Assembly: GCF_022414535.1 (NCBI RefSeq)
Contig: NZ_JADWYM010000034.1
Coordinates: 17,607-81,606, forward strand
Direction: 5' to 3'
Origin: Streptomyces sp. MUM 2J
GTDB lineage: Bacteria > Actinomycetota > Actinomycetes > Streptomycetales > Streptomycetaceae
DNA length: 64,000 nt
Below the pieces are notes generated by a model. The model saw only the letters and a list, made by a program, of their open reading frames with translations. It did no database searches and was not told the DNA's origin. The translations under genes were made by a program, and so were the position numbers. Position 1 is the first letter of the stretch. Each line of letters opens with the position of its first letter. Positions 42,301-50,685 of this stretch are shown here, piece after piece.

Positions 42301-43326
42301 CTGCGGATCACCTTCCGGATCGTGGACGAGCGGCGGCGCAAGCTGGCCGAGGACAAGGACCTTCAGGCGCTGAAGCTCCGGCTGAAGCCGAAGGCGCGCA
42401 AGGCGCTGTCCCAGGCGGCTGCCGCGACCGCCTCCCGCGAGGGTGGCGAGTCCCTGGAACGGCGGGGTCTCACGGACTGGACGATCGGCACGCTGACCCG
42501 CGTCTTCGAGACCCGCCGCGCCGGCCAGCCGGTGCGGGCGTACCCGGCCCTCGTCGACGACGGGGACACGGTCTCGGTGCGGCTCTTCGACACCGAGGCC
42601 GAGCAGGCCGAGGCGATGTGGCGGGGCACGCGCCGGCTGATCCTGCGCAACATTCCGGTCAACCCGGCGAAGTTCGCATCCGAGAAGCTCACCAACGCGC
42701 AGAAGCTCGCCCTGTCGGCGAATCCGCACGGCTCGGTCCAGGCTCTGTTCGACGACTGCGCCATGGCGGCGGCGGACCGGCTGATCGCCGATTTCGGCGG
42801 CCCGGCGTGGGACGAGGAGTCGTACCGCAAGCTGTTCGACAAGGTGCGTGCCGAGATCGTCGACACGACCGTGCGCGCGGTCGGCCAGGTGCAGCAGGTC
42901 CTCGCTGCCTGGCAGGCCTGTGAGCGCCGGCTGAAGACCGTGCGCAGCACGGCGCTGCCGGCGAACCTGGCGGACGTGCGCAAGCAGCTGGACGGCCTGG
43001 TGAGGCCCGGTTTCGTGACGCAGGCGGGACTGCGCCGACTGCCGGACCTGATGCGCTACCTGGTGGCCGCGGACCGGCGTCTGCAGCAGATGCCGTCCAA
43101 CGTCCAGCGGGACACCACCCGGATGGCGAAGGTCCACGAGATGCAGGACGAGTACGCCTGGCTGCTGGAGCAGATGCCGCAGGGCAGGCCGGTCCCGCCC
43201 TCGGTCCTGGACATCCGCTGGATGATCGAGGAGCTCCGGGTCAGCTATTTCGCGCACGCGCTGGGCACGGCGTACCCGGTCTCGGACAAGCGGATCGTGA
43301 AGGCGATCGACGCCGCCGTACCGTAA
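39382..43326 (+). CDS. hrpA: ATP-dependent RNA helicase HrpA
   Basis: 1314 residues, the usual HrpA size. DEAH-box motifs are in order: Walker A GETGSGKTTQIPK, TQPRRIAA, IIDEAHERS, SATID, then domain 2 with TNVAETSLTVPGI and the QRKGRCGR motif VI. The winged-helix/ratchet region and a long C-terminal half typical of bacterial HrpA follow. It unwinds structured RNA using ATP. ATG 39382 gives the conserved MSTYPAPALGALAPRL start. tRNA-Asp copies flank it at both sides (37346 and 43446). Confidence 0.96.
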   Translation: MSTYPAPALGALAPRLTELSLRDAHRLGRRLEGARKIRKPEARAAVLAEIEAEVTKAEERMTARRSRVPAVTYPGQLPVSQKKDLIAEAIRDHQVVIVAGETGSGKTTQIPKICMELGRGVRGMIGHTQPRRIAARTVAERVAEELATPLGEAVGWKVRFTDQVDRDATFVKLMTDGILLAEIQTDRELRAYDTIIIDEAHERSLNIDFLLGYLAQLLPRRPDLKVVITSATIDPERFSRHFGDAPIIEVSGRTYPVEVRYRPLLEEDSEDTDRDQITAITDAVEELMGEGAGDILVFLSGEREIRDTADALNRKQYRFTEVLPLYARLSHAEQHRVFQPHTGRRIVLATNVAETSLTVPGIRYVIDPGFARISRYSHRTKVQRLPIEAVSQASANQRKGRCGRTSDGICIRLYSEEDFLARPEFTDAEILRTNLASVILQMTAAGLGEIEKFPFIDPPDHRNIRDGVQLLQELGALDPAQKDPRKRLTETGRKLAQLPVDPRLARMVLEADRNGCVREVMVIAAALSIQDPRERPADKQTQADQQHARFKDETSDFLAYLNLWRYLREQQKERGSSSFRRMCKQEYLNFLRIREWQDIYTQLRTVAKQMGIHLDENDAPADRIHVSLLAGLLSHVGMKDVKDGNKNEYLGARNARFAVFPGSALFRKQPRFVMSAELVETSRLWARVNAKVEPEWVEPLAQHLVKRTYSEPHWEKDQAAVMAYEKVTLYGVPIVAQRKVNYGRIDPELSRELFIRNALVEGDWRTHHKFFADNRRLLSEVEELEHRARRRDIVVDDETLFDFYEQRVPEHVVSGAHFDSWWKRKRHEQPDFLDFEREMLIRESAEAVTKADYPDSWHQGRLKFRVTYQFEPGADADGVTVHIPLQVLNQVTDENFDWQIPGLREELVTELIRSLPKPIRRNYVPAPNYAKAFLDRATPLGEPLTTTMARELKRMVGVPFEADDFDWGRIPDHLRITFRIVDERRRKLAEDKDLQALKLRLKPKARKALSQAAAATASREGGESLERRGLTDWTIGTLTRVFETRRAGQPVRAYPALVDDGDTVSVRLFDTEAEQAEAMWRGTRRLILRNIPVNPAKFASEKLTNAQKLALSANPHGSVQALFDDCAMAAADRLIADFGGPAWDEESYRKLFDKVRAEIVDTTVRAVGQVQQVLAAWQACERRLKTVRSTALPANLADVRKQLDGLVRPGFVTQAGLRRLPDLMRYLVAADRRLQQMPSNVQRDTTRMAKVHEMQDEYAWLLEQMPQGRPVPPSVLDIRWMIEELRVSYFAHALGTAYPVSDKRIVKAIDAAVP

Positions 43327-43445
43327 CGGGCCACACGCGGACGGTGAGTTCGACCAGGGGGCTCACCCTCCTGTACAGTCCTTCTCGCAGCACGGCGCAG
43401 GGCCGGATCGACCGAGGATCCGTTCGTGCAGGTGCCGCGACATCT

Positions 43446-43520
43446 GGTCCTGTGGAGCAGTTTGGAGTGCTCGCCACCCTGTCAAGGTGGAGGCCGCGGG
43501 TTCAAATCCCGTCAGGACCG
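43446..43520 (+). tRNA. tRNA-Asp(GTC), second copy
   Basis: Identical over 75 nt to the copy at 37346-37420. It is followed by its own terminator hairpin. Confidence 0.95.
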
Positions 43521-43528
43521 CATCGAAG

Positions 43529-43556
43529 AGAGCCCGGGTCGAAAGACCCGGGCTCT
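43529..43556 (+). terminator. Terminator after tRNA-Asp copy 2
   Basis: 12-bp perfect stem (43529-43540 with 43545-43556) closed by a GAAA tetraloop, then TGTG. Confidence 0.85.
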
Positions 43557-43668
43557 TGTGCGTCGGGCTCGATGTCGCCCTGGCGGCACAGGGCATCTTG
43601 ACGGAGTCACATTCGCCCAGTACCCCAGAAACAGGGCCCGCCCCCCGCAGGCCCACCGGAGGTGGCGT

Positions 43669-43860
43669 ATGGCGACATCGGTCAGGCACGAGACGCGGGC
43701 GCTGCTCCGCGCGCACTTGTCGGCCGCGTCGTCCTACGGGCACCTGACCCGCCGCTGTCCGGTCTGCCACCACCTTCTGCGGCTGGCGATGGACGCGTCC
43801 CCGCAGGCGCCGCAGGAGGCGATCGCCGAGACGGGGGACGAAGGCCCCACCGGCGCATGA
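43669..43860 (+). CDS. Small conserved CxxC protein (DUF6274-like)
   Basis: 63 residues from ATG 43669, with GGAGGTG just upstream. The only notable segment is HLTRRCPVCHHLLRLAMD, half of a zinc-ribbon-like CxxC knuckle following a basic/helical N-terminus (HETRALLRAHL). It resembles a small protein widespread in Streptomyces next to hrpA. Function unknown. Confidence 0.7.
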   Translation: MATSVRHETRALLRAHLSAASSYGHLTRRCPVCHHLLRLAMDASPQAPQEAIAETGDEGPTGA

Positions 43861-44111
43861 CCGTTGCCGGGCCCGAACGGGCTTCGGGCGTGGCAGTCTG
43901 GAACGTGCGGCTCCTTTAGTGCACGGCACCCGGCCGCAACAAGGAGTCCAGGGTGTGACGGGTGTCACCAGATGGGTTTTCGGATTCGGGCCTCTTACCC
44001 GGTCCCTACAAGTAGTCGATTTAATATGTGCAATTGCACCACTCCCCCAGGCTTCCCCAGGCTCGGACAAGCCCGCCCACGGAGCGACCCCGTCGGCCAC
44101 CTCGGGCGCAC

Positions 44112-44151
44112 AAAAAAGATCGCGCTGGACCCGGCGGAGTCCAGCGCGATC
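44112..44151 (-). terminator. Rho-independent terminator of bldC
   Basis: 13-bp perfect stem (44118-44130 with 44139-44151), 8-base loop; on the minus strand it is followed directly by TTTTTT (complement of 44112-44117). It lies about 127 bases past the bldC stop. Confidence 0.92.
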
Positions 44152-44277
44152 GACGACGCACCCTGTTTCGCTGAGCGGGCGTGGAGTCTGTTGGGGCAGT
44201 CCCCGCGTCGCTTGGAGCTGTGGTTTCGGGCGTCGTTGCGGGTTGGGGGACCCGCCGTCGGCCCGGCTATTCAGTTG

Positions 44278-44484
44278 TCAGGCCTCGCTGCGCTGCTGCG
44301 GAATGCCCGCGAGCAGTGCGCGGACCTCGGCCTCGCGGTAGCGGCGGTGCCCGCCGAGCGTGCGGATCGACGTGAGCTTCCCGGCCTTCGCCCACCGCGT
44401 GACCGTCTTGGGGTCGACGCGGAACATGCTGGCGACCTCAGCCGGGGTCAGCAGCGGCTCGGCTTCAGGGGTGCGAGCGGTCAT
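44278..44484 (-). CDS. bldC: Developmental regulator BldC
   Basis: 68 residues consisting of one MerR-type winged helix-turn-helix: LLTPAEVASMFRVDPKTVTR followed by WAKAGKLTSIRTLGGHRRYRE. Length and sequence are those of Streptomyces BldC, which binds DNA cooperatively and delays the onset of sporulation. ATG 44484 has GAGGAGG upstream. It has its own terminator at 44112-44151. Confidence 0.96.
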   Translation of the reverse strand: MTARTPEAEPLLTPAEVASMFRVDPKTVTRWAKAGKLTSIRTLGGHRRYREAEVRALLAGIPQQRSEA

Positions 44485-45025
44485 GAGCGGCCTCCTCGGG
44501 AGAACCGAACCTTCTCGGTTCTTTCCTCTAAATTCTGCACCTTGACCCGCGTTGCCCGAAATGGCGGACGCGAGTCGAGTCGGTTATAGGACGAACGGCT
44601 TGTCCTCGGCACTACAACTACACCATCTGTCCAGCCGCGTCGGCCAAACCGATGGAATTGCCCTCCCAGGTGTTCATCAGCGACGGAAGCCGATGGACCA
44701 TGCCATAGCGGACAGTCACGCCACTGTGACGATCAGTCACAGGGCGATCAGGAGGCACCAGACCCCCCAAAGCGTGCACTGCGGAGAATCCGCCCAGACT
44801 GGCACACAGTTGGGCGGACAGAGTCCTCCCCGGACTCCTTGTCCTATTTTGGCACGAGGGGGGGCAAGAGATGCAAGGCGCCTGAACGTGCGGTCTGTCA
44901 CGCTTGACACAAACGCCCGGATCGGGGTCTACGCCCCATCGGCCCGCCGGAGTGCCGTCGACCGTACGCCGCACCGGCCCGCACGGGCCGTGACCCACGT
45001 CACGCCAAAGCCGTCCGCGCCGGAC
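44485..45025. promoter_or_regulatory. bldC upstream region
   Basis: 541 bases without a gene between bldC and the next leftward gene. An 8-bp inverted repeat with 6-base loop (44501-44522) lies just upstream of the bldC ribosome site and could lie in the leader RNA or bind a regulator. The rest, 44523-45025, is a long leader/promoter region with no further motif identified. Confidence 0.6.
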
Positions 45026-45868
45026 TCAGTTCGCCGACCGCAGGTCCCGCACCGACCGCCACCGCTCCACGAGCCGGCCGTACGCCTCGCCGGCCGCCGC
45101 CGCGTCACCGCGCCGCAGCGCCTCGATCCCCTCGGCCACGTCCGCCGCCGAGCGGTCGTCCTCCAACGCCCCCGCGGGCAGGACGTGCACCAGCCCGCCG
45201 TAGTCCAACTCCACCACGGAGCGCGGATGGAACTCCTCCAGCCAGCGCCCCACGTCCATCAGGCCCTCGATCATCGGCCCCTCGTCGACGGCCTCCTTGA
45301 GCGTCCTGAGCGCCCGCGCGACCCGGCGCCGGGCCTGCACCATCGGGGTGCGGTAGCGCAGCATCGGGGGATTCCCGCCCGAACCCTCGTCGAACCGCCG
45401 CTCCGCGTCGGAGACGAGCACGAACCAGCTCAGCGGCACCTGCCAGGTCCCGGTACGGATCCACGGGCGCGCATCCGGGTTGCGGGTCAGCCAGCGCTCG
45501 TAGTCCTGCGCGGCCTGACGGCGCACCACCTCCGGCAGCACGGCGTCCAGCACCGGCGCCGGAAGCTCCTCCTCCAGTTCCCCCATCGCCTGCCAGCCGC
45601 GCAGCCGGGTGCGCCACGGGCACACGCACAGCGCCCCGTCGGACTCCAGGACGAAGGCGTCCCCGCTCTCGTGCACCGGTACCGGCACCGGCGGGGTGGG
45701 CAGCAGATCGGCGAGCGAACGGCGCAGTTCGTCCTGGTAGGTCGGCAGGTCGCGGCGGCGGGCGTAGCGCGCCCAGTAGCTGCGCTCCGGCTCGGGGAAG
45801 GCGGCCAGCGGCTCGTACACGCGCAGATAGGTCGCGTAGGGCACGATCACCGAGGACACCTTGGGCAC
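45026..45868 (-). CDS. Conserved hypothetical protein (280 aa)
   Basis: The frame is open to 46060, but GTG 45868 has GGGAGGGAGC upstream and starts the protein-like sequence VPKVSSVIVPYATYLRVYEP. It is soluble, rich in Arg/Glu/Trp, with no signal peptide or membrane segment. Recognisable stretches are CVCPWRTRLRGWQAMGELEE and LSWFVLVSDAERRFDEGSGG. I know no family for it. It lies between bldC and valine dehydrogenase, a conserved Streptomyces position. Confidence 0.75.
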   Translation of the reverse strand: MPKVSSVIVPYATYLRVYEPLAAFPEPERSYWARYARRRDLPTYQDELRRSLADLLPTPPVPVPVHESGDAFVLESDGALCVCPWRTRLRGWQAMGELEEELPAPVLDAVLPEVVRRQAAQDYERWLTRNPDARPWIRTGTWQVPLSWFVLVSDAERRFDEGSGGNPPMLRYRTPMVQARRRVARALRTLKEAVDEGPMIEGLMDVGRWLEEFHPRSVVELDYGGLVHVLPAGALEDDRSAADVAEGIEALRRGDAAAAGEAYGRLVERWRSVRDLRSAN

Positions 45869-46089
45869 GCCTGCTCCCTCCCCCGCCCGCCGCCGGGGAA
45901 AACTGCCGGACCCGCTCAGGGACGGGCGGGAAAACTGTGCAAATCGTCGCACGGGTGTCCCCCACGAGTGGGTGATCCTCGCCACTGCCCCGTCGGTGGG
46001 CCCGGCAAGGTCTACTCTCATGCCACGGCACCCGCCACCCGCACGGGGGCCCCTCCCCACTCGCCGCTACTTACTCAGGAGTCACCACC

Positions 46090-47193
46090 GTGACCGACGT
46101 AACCGGCGCACCTGCTGATGTCCTGCACACCCTGTTCCACTCGGACCAGGGAGGCCATGAGCAGGTCGTGCTCTGCCAGGACCGCGCGAGCGGCCTGAAG
46201 GCCGTCATCGCCATCCACTCCACCGCCCTGGGTCCCGCGCTCGGCGGCACGCGCTTCTACCCGTACGCGACCGAGGCCGAGGCCGTCGCCGACGCCCTCA
46301 ACCTGGCGCGCGGGATGTCGTACAAGAACGCCATGGCCGGGCTCGACCACGGCGGCGGCAAGGCCGTGATCATCGGCCACCCGGAGCGGGACAAGACCGA
46401 GGGACTGCTCCTCGCCTACGGGCGCATGGTGGCCTCCCTCGGCGGCCGCTACGTCACCGCCTGCGACGTCGGCACCTACGTCGCCGACATGGACGTCGTC
46501 GCGCGCGAGTGCCGCTGGACGACCGGCCGCTCCCCCGAGAACGGCGGCGCCGGCGACTCCTCCGTGCTCACGGCCTTCAGCGTCTACCAGGGCATGCGCG
46601 CCTCGGCGCAGCACCTGTGGGGCGACCCCTCGCTGCGCGGCCGCAAGGTCGGCATCGCCGGCGTCGGCAAGGTCGGCCACCACCTGGTGGAGCACCTGCG
46701 GGCGGAGGGCGCCGAGATCCTCGTGACCGACGTGCGCGAGGACGCCGTGCGCCGGATCCTCGACCGGCACCCCGAGGGCGTGAGCGCCGTCCCCGGCACC
46801 GACGCGCTGATCCGGGTCGAGGACCTGGACATCTACGCCCCCTGCGCGCTCGGTGGGGCGCTGGACGACGACACGGTGCCGGCGCTCACCGCGCGCGTGG
46901 TCTGCGGCGCCGCCAACAACCAGCTCGCCCATCCGGGTGTGGAGAAGGACCTCGCCGACCGCGGGATCCTCTACGCGCCGGACTACGTGGTGAACGCGGG
47001 CGGTGTCATCCAGGTCGCCGACGAGCTCCACGGTTTCGACTTCGAGCGGTGCCGGGCGAAGGCGGCGAAGATCTACGACACCACGCTCGCCATATTCGCA
47101 CGTGCGAAGGAAGACGGCATCCCGCCCGCCGCCGCGGCGGACCGGATCGCCGAGCAGCGGATGCACGACGCCGTCGCCGCCCCCGCGCTCTGA
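46090..47193 (+). CDS. vdh: Valine (branched-chain amino acid) dehydrogenase
   Basis: 367 residues of the Glu/Leu/Phe/Val dehydrogenase family. The catalytic lysine is in LDHGGGKAVIIG, the NAD Rossmann motif is VGIAGVGKVGHHLVEHL, and AANNQLAHP and YAPDYVVNAGGVIQV follow. GTG 46090 has AGGAG upstream. It deaminates valine, leucine and isoleucine to 2-oxo acids, feeding branched-chain acyl-CoA primers for fatty acid and polyketide synthesis. Confidence 0.94.
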   Translation: MTDVTGAPADVLHTLFHSDQGGHEQVVLCQDRASGLKAVIAIHSTALGPALGGTRFYPYATEAEAVADALNLARGMSYKNAMAGLDHGGGKAVIIGHPERDKTEGLLLAYGRMVASLGGRYVTACDVGTYVADMDVVARECRWTTGRSPENGGAGDSSVLTAFSVYQGMRASAQHLWGDPSLRGRKVGIAGVGKVGHHLVEHLRAEGAEILVTDVREDAVRRILDRHPEGVSAVPGTDALIRVEDLDIYAPCALGGALDDDTVPALTARVVCGAANNQLAHPGVEKDLADRGILYAPDYVVNAGGVIQVADELHGFDFERCRAKAAKIYDTTLAIFARAKEDGIPPAAAADRIAEQRMHDAVAAPAL

Positions 47194-47503
47194 TCCCTCC
47201 GCTCCCTCCGCGGACACGGCGGCCCGGGTTTCGGCGGTACCTGCCGGTCGATACTTAGAGAGAACTCTCACTTCGACCGGCGGGTCGTCCGCCGAGAAGT
47301 GGTTAAAATCGCCACTGACCAGCAAGGACAGGGCGCCCTGCGGGTCCTGTGCACACGCGGCTGCTGCGGGCGACGTACCGTATGGGCGCGGGCTCAGGTA
47401 CCGTGGAAGCCCTACGGACGGGCTCTCCATGGAGAGACCGTTGTGGATCATGAACGCGTGTCAACCTGGGGCCGTCGAGCCCCGTCGTTGAGGGGGTCGA
47501 GCC
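47194..47503. other. Intergenic, promoter of the DUF3073 gene expected
   Basis: 310 bases without a supported gene. There is a short AGAG-rich dyad near 47256-47270; otherwise nothing identifiable. Confidence 0.5.
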
Positions 47504-47752
47504 ATGGGGCGCGGCCGGGCCAAGGCCAAGCAGACGAAGGTCGCCCGCCAGCTGAAGTACAACAGCGGTGGGACTGATCTTTCTCGCCTGGCCGAGGAGC
47601 TGGGCGCATCGACGTCGAACCAGTCGCCGAACGGTGACCAATTCGAGGACGATGGGCAAGACGACGACCTGTACGCACGGTACGCCGACCTCTACGAGGA
47701 CGACGACGGCGACGAGGACGAGGACTCCTCACCACAGCGTCGCGGTGCCTGA
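47504..47752 (+). CDS. DUF3073 small acidic protein
   Basis: 82 residues: basic N-terminus MGRGRAKAKQTKVARQLKY and a strongly acidic C-terminal tail (YEDDDGDEDEDSS). This is the layout of DUF3073, found across actinobacteria beside purM. Function unknown; the basic/acidic polarity hints at nucleic-acid or protein binding. Confidence 0.88.
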   Translation: MGRGRAKAKQTKVARQLKYNSGGTDLSRLAEELGASTSNQSPNGDQFEDDGQDDDLYARYADLYEDDDGDEDEDSSPQRRGA

Positions 47753-47779
47753 TGCCTGATGCGGCTTAGCCGCGTGCCA

Positions 47780-47806
47780 CCCGGTCCGGTCTTGCACCGG
47801 ACCGGG
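47780..47806 (+). terminator. Terminator between DUF3073 and purM
   Basis: 11-bp perfect stem (47780-47790 with 47796-47806), 5-base loop, followed by TTT. The genes converge here, so it may serve both. Confidence 0.85.
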
Positions 47807-47886
47807 TTTCGTGCTGCCTTCTCCGGGCCAGCTCGGGGCCGGGGGCGGGTCCGCGACCGCGGGTCGCGGACCCCCACCAGCGAGGA

Positions 47887-48957
47887 TCACGCGTAGTCGC
47901 CCACCAGCTCGGCGCCCGTGGTGCGCTCGCCGCGTTCGGTGATCTCACCGGCCACCCACGCGTCCACGCCGCGGTCCGCGAGTGTCGCCAGCGCCACGTC
48001 CACCGACTCCCCGGGGACGACCGCCATCATGCCGACGCCCATGTTGAGGGTCTTCTCCAGCTCCAGGCGCTCGACGCGGCCGGTGCGGCCGACGAGGTCG
48101 AACACCGGGGCCGGGGTCCAGGTGGAGCGGTCGACCACGGCGTGCAGCCCGTCCGGGACGACACGGGCCAGATTGGCCGCGAGACCGCCACCGGTGATGT
48201 GGGAGAAGGCGTGGACGTCCGTGGTGCGGATCAGGGCCAGACAGTCCAGGGAGTAGATCTTCGTCGGCTCCAGCAGCTCCTCGCCGAGGGTGCGGCCCAG
48301 AGCCTCGACATGTGCGTCCAGAGCGATCCCGGCCTCGTTCAGCAGCACGTGACGGACGAGGGAGTACCCGTTCGAGTGAAGCCCGGACGACGCCATGGCG
48401 ATGACGGCGTCCCCCGTGCGGATGCGTTCCGCGCCGAGCAGCCGGTCGGCCTCCACGACGCCCGTACCGGCGCCGGCGACGTCGAAGTCGTCCTCGCCGA
48501 GCAGGCCCGGGTGTTCGGCCGTCTCGCCGCCCACCAGGGCGCAGCCGGCCAGTACACAGCCCTCCGCGATGCCCTTGACGATGGCGGCGACGCGCTCGGG
48601 GTGGACCTTGCCGACGCAGATGTAGTCCGTCATGAACAGCGGCTCGGCACCACACACCACGATGTCGTCCATGACCATGGCGACGAGGTCGTGGCCGATG
48701 GTGTCGTAGACGCCCATCTGCCGGGCGACGTCGACCTTGGTGCCGACGCCGTCGGTGGCGGAGGCGAGCAGGGGCCGCTCGAAGCGCTTGAGGGCGGAGG
48801 CGTCGAAGAGGCCGGCGAAACCGCCGAGGCCGCCGAGGACCTCGGGGCGCTGCGTCTTCCTCACCCACTCCTTCATCAGCTCGACCGCGCGGTCGCCCGC
48901 CTCGATGTCGACGCCGGCAGCCGCGTAGGAAGCACCGGGAACAGCAGTCTCAGACAT
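47887..48957 (-). CDS. purM: Phosphoribosylformylglycinamidine cyclo-ligase
   Basis: 356 residues. AIR synthetase motifs are seen: ATDGVGTKVDVA, MDDIVVCGAEPLFMTDYI, GGETAEHPGLL, SSGLHSNGYSLVR and HITGGGLAANL. It closes the imidazole ring of AIR using ATP. It follows purF by 34 bp, so the two are one transcription unit. Confidence 0.97.
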   Translation of the reverse strand: MSETAVPGASYAAAGVDIEAGDRAVELMKEWVRKTQRPEVLGGLGGFAGLFDASALKRFERPLLASATDGVGTKVDVARQMGVYDTIGHDLVAMVMDDIVVCGAEPLFMTDYICVGKVHPERVAAIVKGIAEGCVLAGCALVGGETAEHPGLLGEDDFDVAGAGTGVVEADRLLGAERIRTGDAVIAMASSGLHSNGYSLVRHVLLNEAGIALDAHVEALGRTLGEELLEPTKIYSLDCLALIRTTDVHAFSHITGGGLAANLARVVPDGLHAVVDRSTWTPAPVFDLVGRTGRVERLELEKTLNMGVGMMAVVPGESVDVALATLADRGVDAWVAGEITERGERTTGAELVGDYA

Positions 48958-48991
48958 TGCCTGGGATCTTTCGGGTTGGTTTCTACGGGGC

Positions 48992-50521
48992 TCACGGGCG
49001 ACGGATGGCGTCGACCGCGGCCGGGGCCGCCGTGCCGGCGGCCAGCTCGGTCTCCAGCAGCTGCTTGCCGAGCAGCTCCGGGTCGGGCAGCTCCATCGGG
49101 TACTCGCCGTCGAAGCAGGCGCGGCACAGGTTCGGCTTGGCGATGGTGGTCGCCTCGATCATGCCGTCGATGGAGATGTACGCCAGGGAGTCGGCGCCGA
49201 GCGAGGTGCCGATCTCCTCGATGGTCATGCCGTTGGCGATGAGTTCGGCGCGGGTGGCGAAGTCGATGCCGAAGAAGCAGGGCCACTTCACGGGCGGCGA
49301 GGAGATCCGGATGTGGACCTCGGCGGCGCCGGCCTCGCGGAGCATGCGGACCAGGGCGCGCTGGGTGTTGCCGCGCACGATGGAGTCGTCGACGACGACC
49401 AGCCGCTTGCCCTTGATGACTTCCTTCAGCGGGTTCAGCTTCAGGCGGATGCCGAGCTGCCGGATCGTCTGCGAGGGCTGGATGAAGGTGCGGCCGACGT
49501 AGGCGTTCTTGACCAGACCGGCGCCGAACGGGATGCCGGAGGCCTCGGCGTAGCCGATGGCGGCCGGGGTGCCGGACTCGGGAGTCGCTATGACGAGATC
49601 GGCCTCGACCGGGGCCTCCTTCGCCAGGCGGCGGCCCATCTCCACGCGGGAGAGGTACACGTTCCGGCCGGCGATGTCGGTGTCCGGGCGGGCGAGGTAC
49701 ACGTACTCGAAGACACAGCCCTTGGGCTTTGCTTCCGCGAAGCGGGAGGTGCGCAGGCCGTTCTCGTCGATGGCGATGAATTCGCCCGGCTCGATCTCGC
49801 GGACGAAGCTGGCGCCCACGATGTCGAGCGCGGCGGACTCGGAGGCGACGACCCAGCCACGCTCCAGGCGGCCGAGGACCAGCGGGCGGATGCCCTGCGG
49901 GTCGCGGGCGGCGTACAGGGTGTGCTCGTCCATGAAGACGAGGCTGAAGGCGCCGCGGACCTTCGGCAGGACCGCCCCGGCGGCCTGCTCGACGGTCAGC
50001 GGTTTGCCGTCCTCGTCGACCTGGCCCGCGAGCAGGGCGGTGACCAGGTCGGTGTCGTTGGTGGCCGCGGCCCGGCCGGAGCGGCTGTTGTTGTCGTTCG
50101 GCAGCTCCGCGACCAGCTCGGCCAGCCGGGCCGTGTTGACCAGGTTGCCGTTGTGGCCGAGCGCGATCGAACCGTGCGCGGTGGCACGGAACGTCGGCTG
50201 GGCGTTCTCCCAGACGGATGCTCCGGTGGTCGAGTAGCGGGCGTGTCCGACCGCGATGTGACCCTGGAGCGAACCGAGGGAGGTTTCGTCGAAGACCTGG
50301 GAGACGAGGCCCATGTCCTTGAAGACGAGGATCTGGGAGCCGTTGCTGACCGCGATTCCCGCGGATTCCTGACCCCGATGCTGGAGGGCGTAGAGCCCGA
50401 AGTACGTGAGCTTGGCGACCTCTTCGCCGGGAGCCCAGACACCGAAGACGCCGCAAGCGTCCTGGGGGCCCTTCTCGCCGGGGAGCAGATCGTGATTGAG
50501 GAGACCGTCACCACGTGGCAC
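48992..50521 (-). CDS. purF: Amidophosphoribosyltransferase
   Basis: 509 residues from GTG 50521 (VPRGDGLLNHDLLPGEK...). The frame is open further upstream, but this start matches the family. The nucleophile cysteine follows a ~22-residue propeptide (QDACGVFG), as in the Bacillus-type Fe-S enzyme. GLYALQHRGQESAG and the PRPP loop VVVDDSIVRGNT are present, with a C-terminal CRACF segment for the cluster. It catalyses the first committed step of purine synthesis. Confidence 0.96.
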   Translation of the reverse strand: MPRGDGLLNHDLLPGEKGPQDACGVFGVWAPGEEVAKLTYFGLYALQHRGQESAGIAVSNGSQILVFKDMGLVSQVFDETSLGSLQGHIAVGHARYSTTGASVWENAQPTFRATAHGSIALGHNGNLVNTARLAELVAELPNDNNSRSGRAAATNDTDLVTALLAGQVDEDGKPLTVEQAAGAVLPKVRGAFSLVFMDEHTLYAARDPQGIRPLVLGRLERGWVVASESAALDIVGASFVREIEPGEFIAIDENGLRTSRFAEAKPKGCVFEYVYLARPDTDIAGRNVYLSRVEMGRRLAKEAPVEADLVIATPESGTPAAIGYAEASGIPFGAGLVKNAYVGRTFIQPSQTIRQLGIRLKLNPLKEVIKGKRLVVVDDSIVRGNTQRALVRMLREAGAAEVHIRISSPPVKWPCFFGIDFATRAELIANGMTIEEIGTSLGADSLAYISIDGMIEATTIAKPNLCRACFDGEYPMELPDPELLGKQLLETELAAGTAAPAAVDAIRRP

Positions 50522-50685
50522 GAGACCGAGTGTAGGCGAGGTCGTCCACTGGTCCGAATTGGGGATACCAGCCCGTCTTGGATCTTCGTTGCGTTTTCCC
50601 AGTTCAGGGCCCTGGTACCGGGGTGATGACCCCCTCCTCACCGGGTACACGAGTGAGGCGTCGCACATCATTGGGCTTCCGCGGG

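Noticed and set aside
39064..43257. 1397-codon open frame antisense to hrpA
   Set aside because: It is the mirror of a real helicase gene in GC-rich DNA: low-complexity Val/Leu/Gly/Asp sequence, no family, no ribosome site of note.
44881..44940. TTGACA-like promoter reading rightward near 44902
   Set aside because: No rightward gene follows for over 1 kb, and the -10 match is poor.
44552..46093. 513-codon rightward frame opposite the conserved hypothetical
   Set aside because: His/Pro/Arg-rich antisense product; the leftward frame has a ribosome site and balanced composition.
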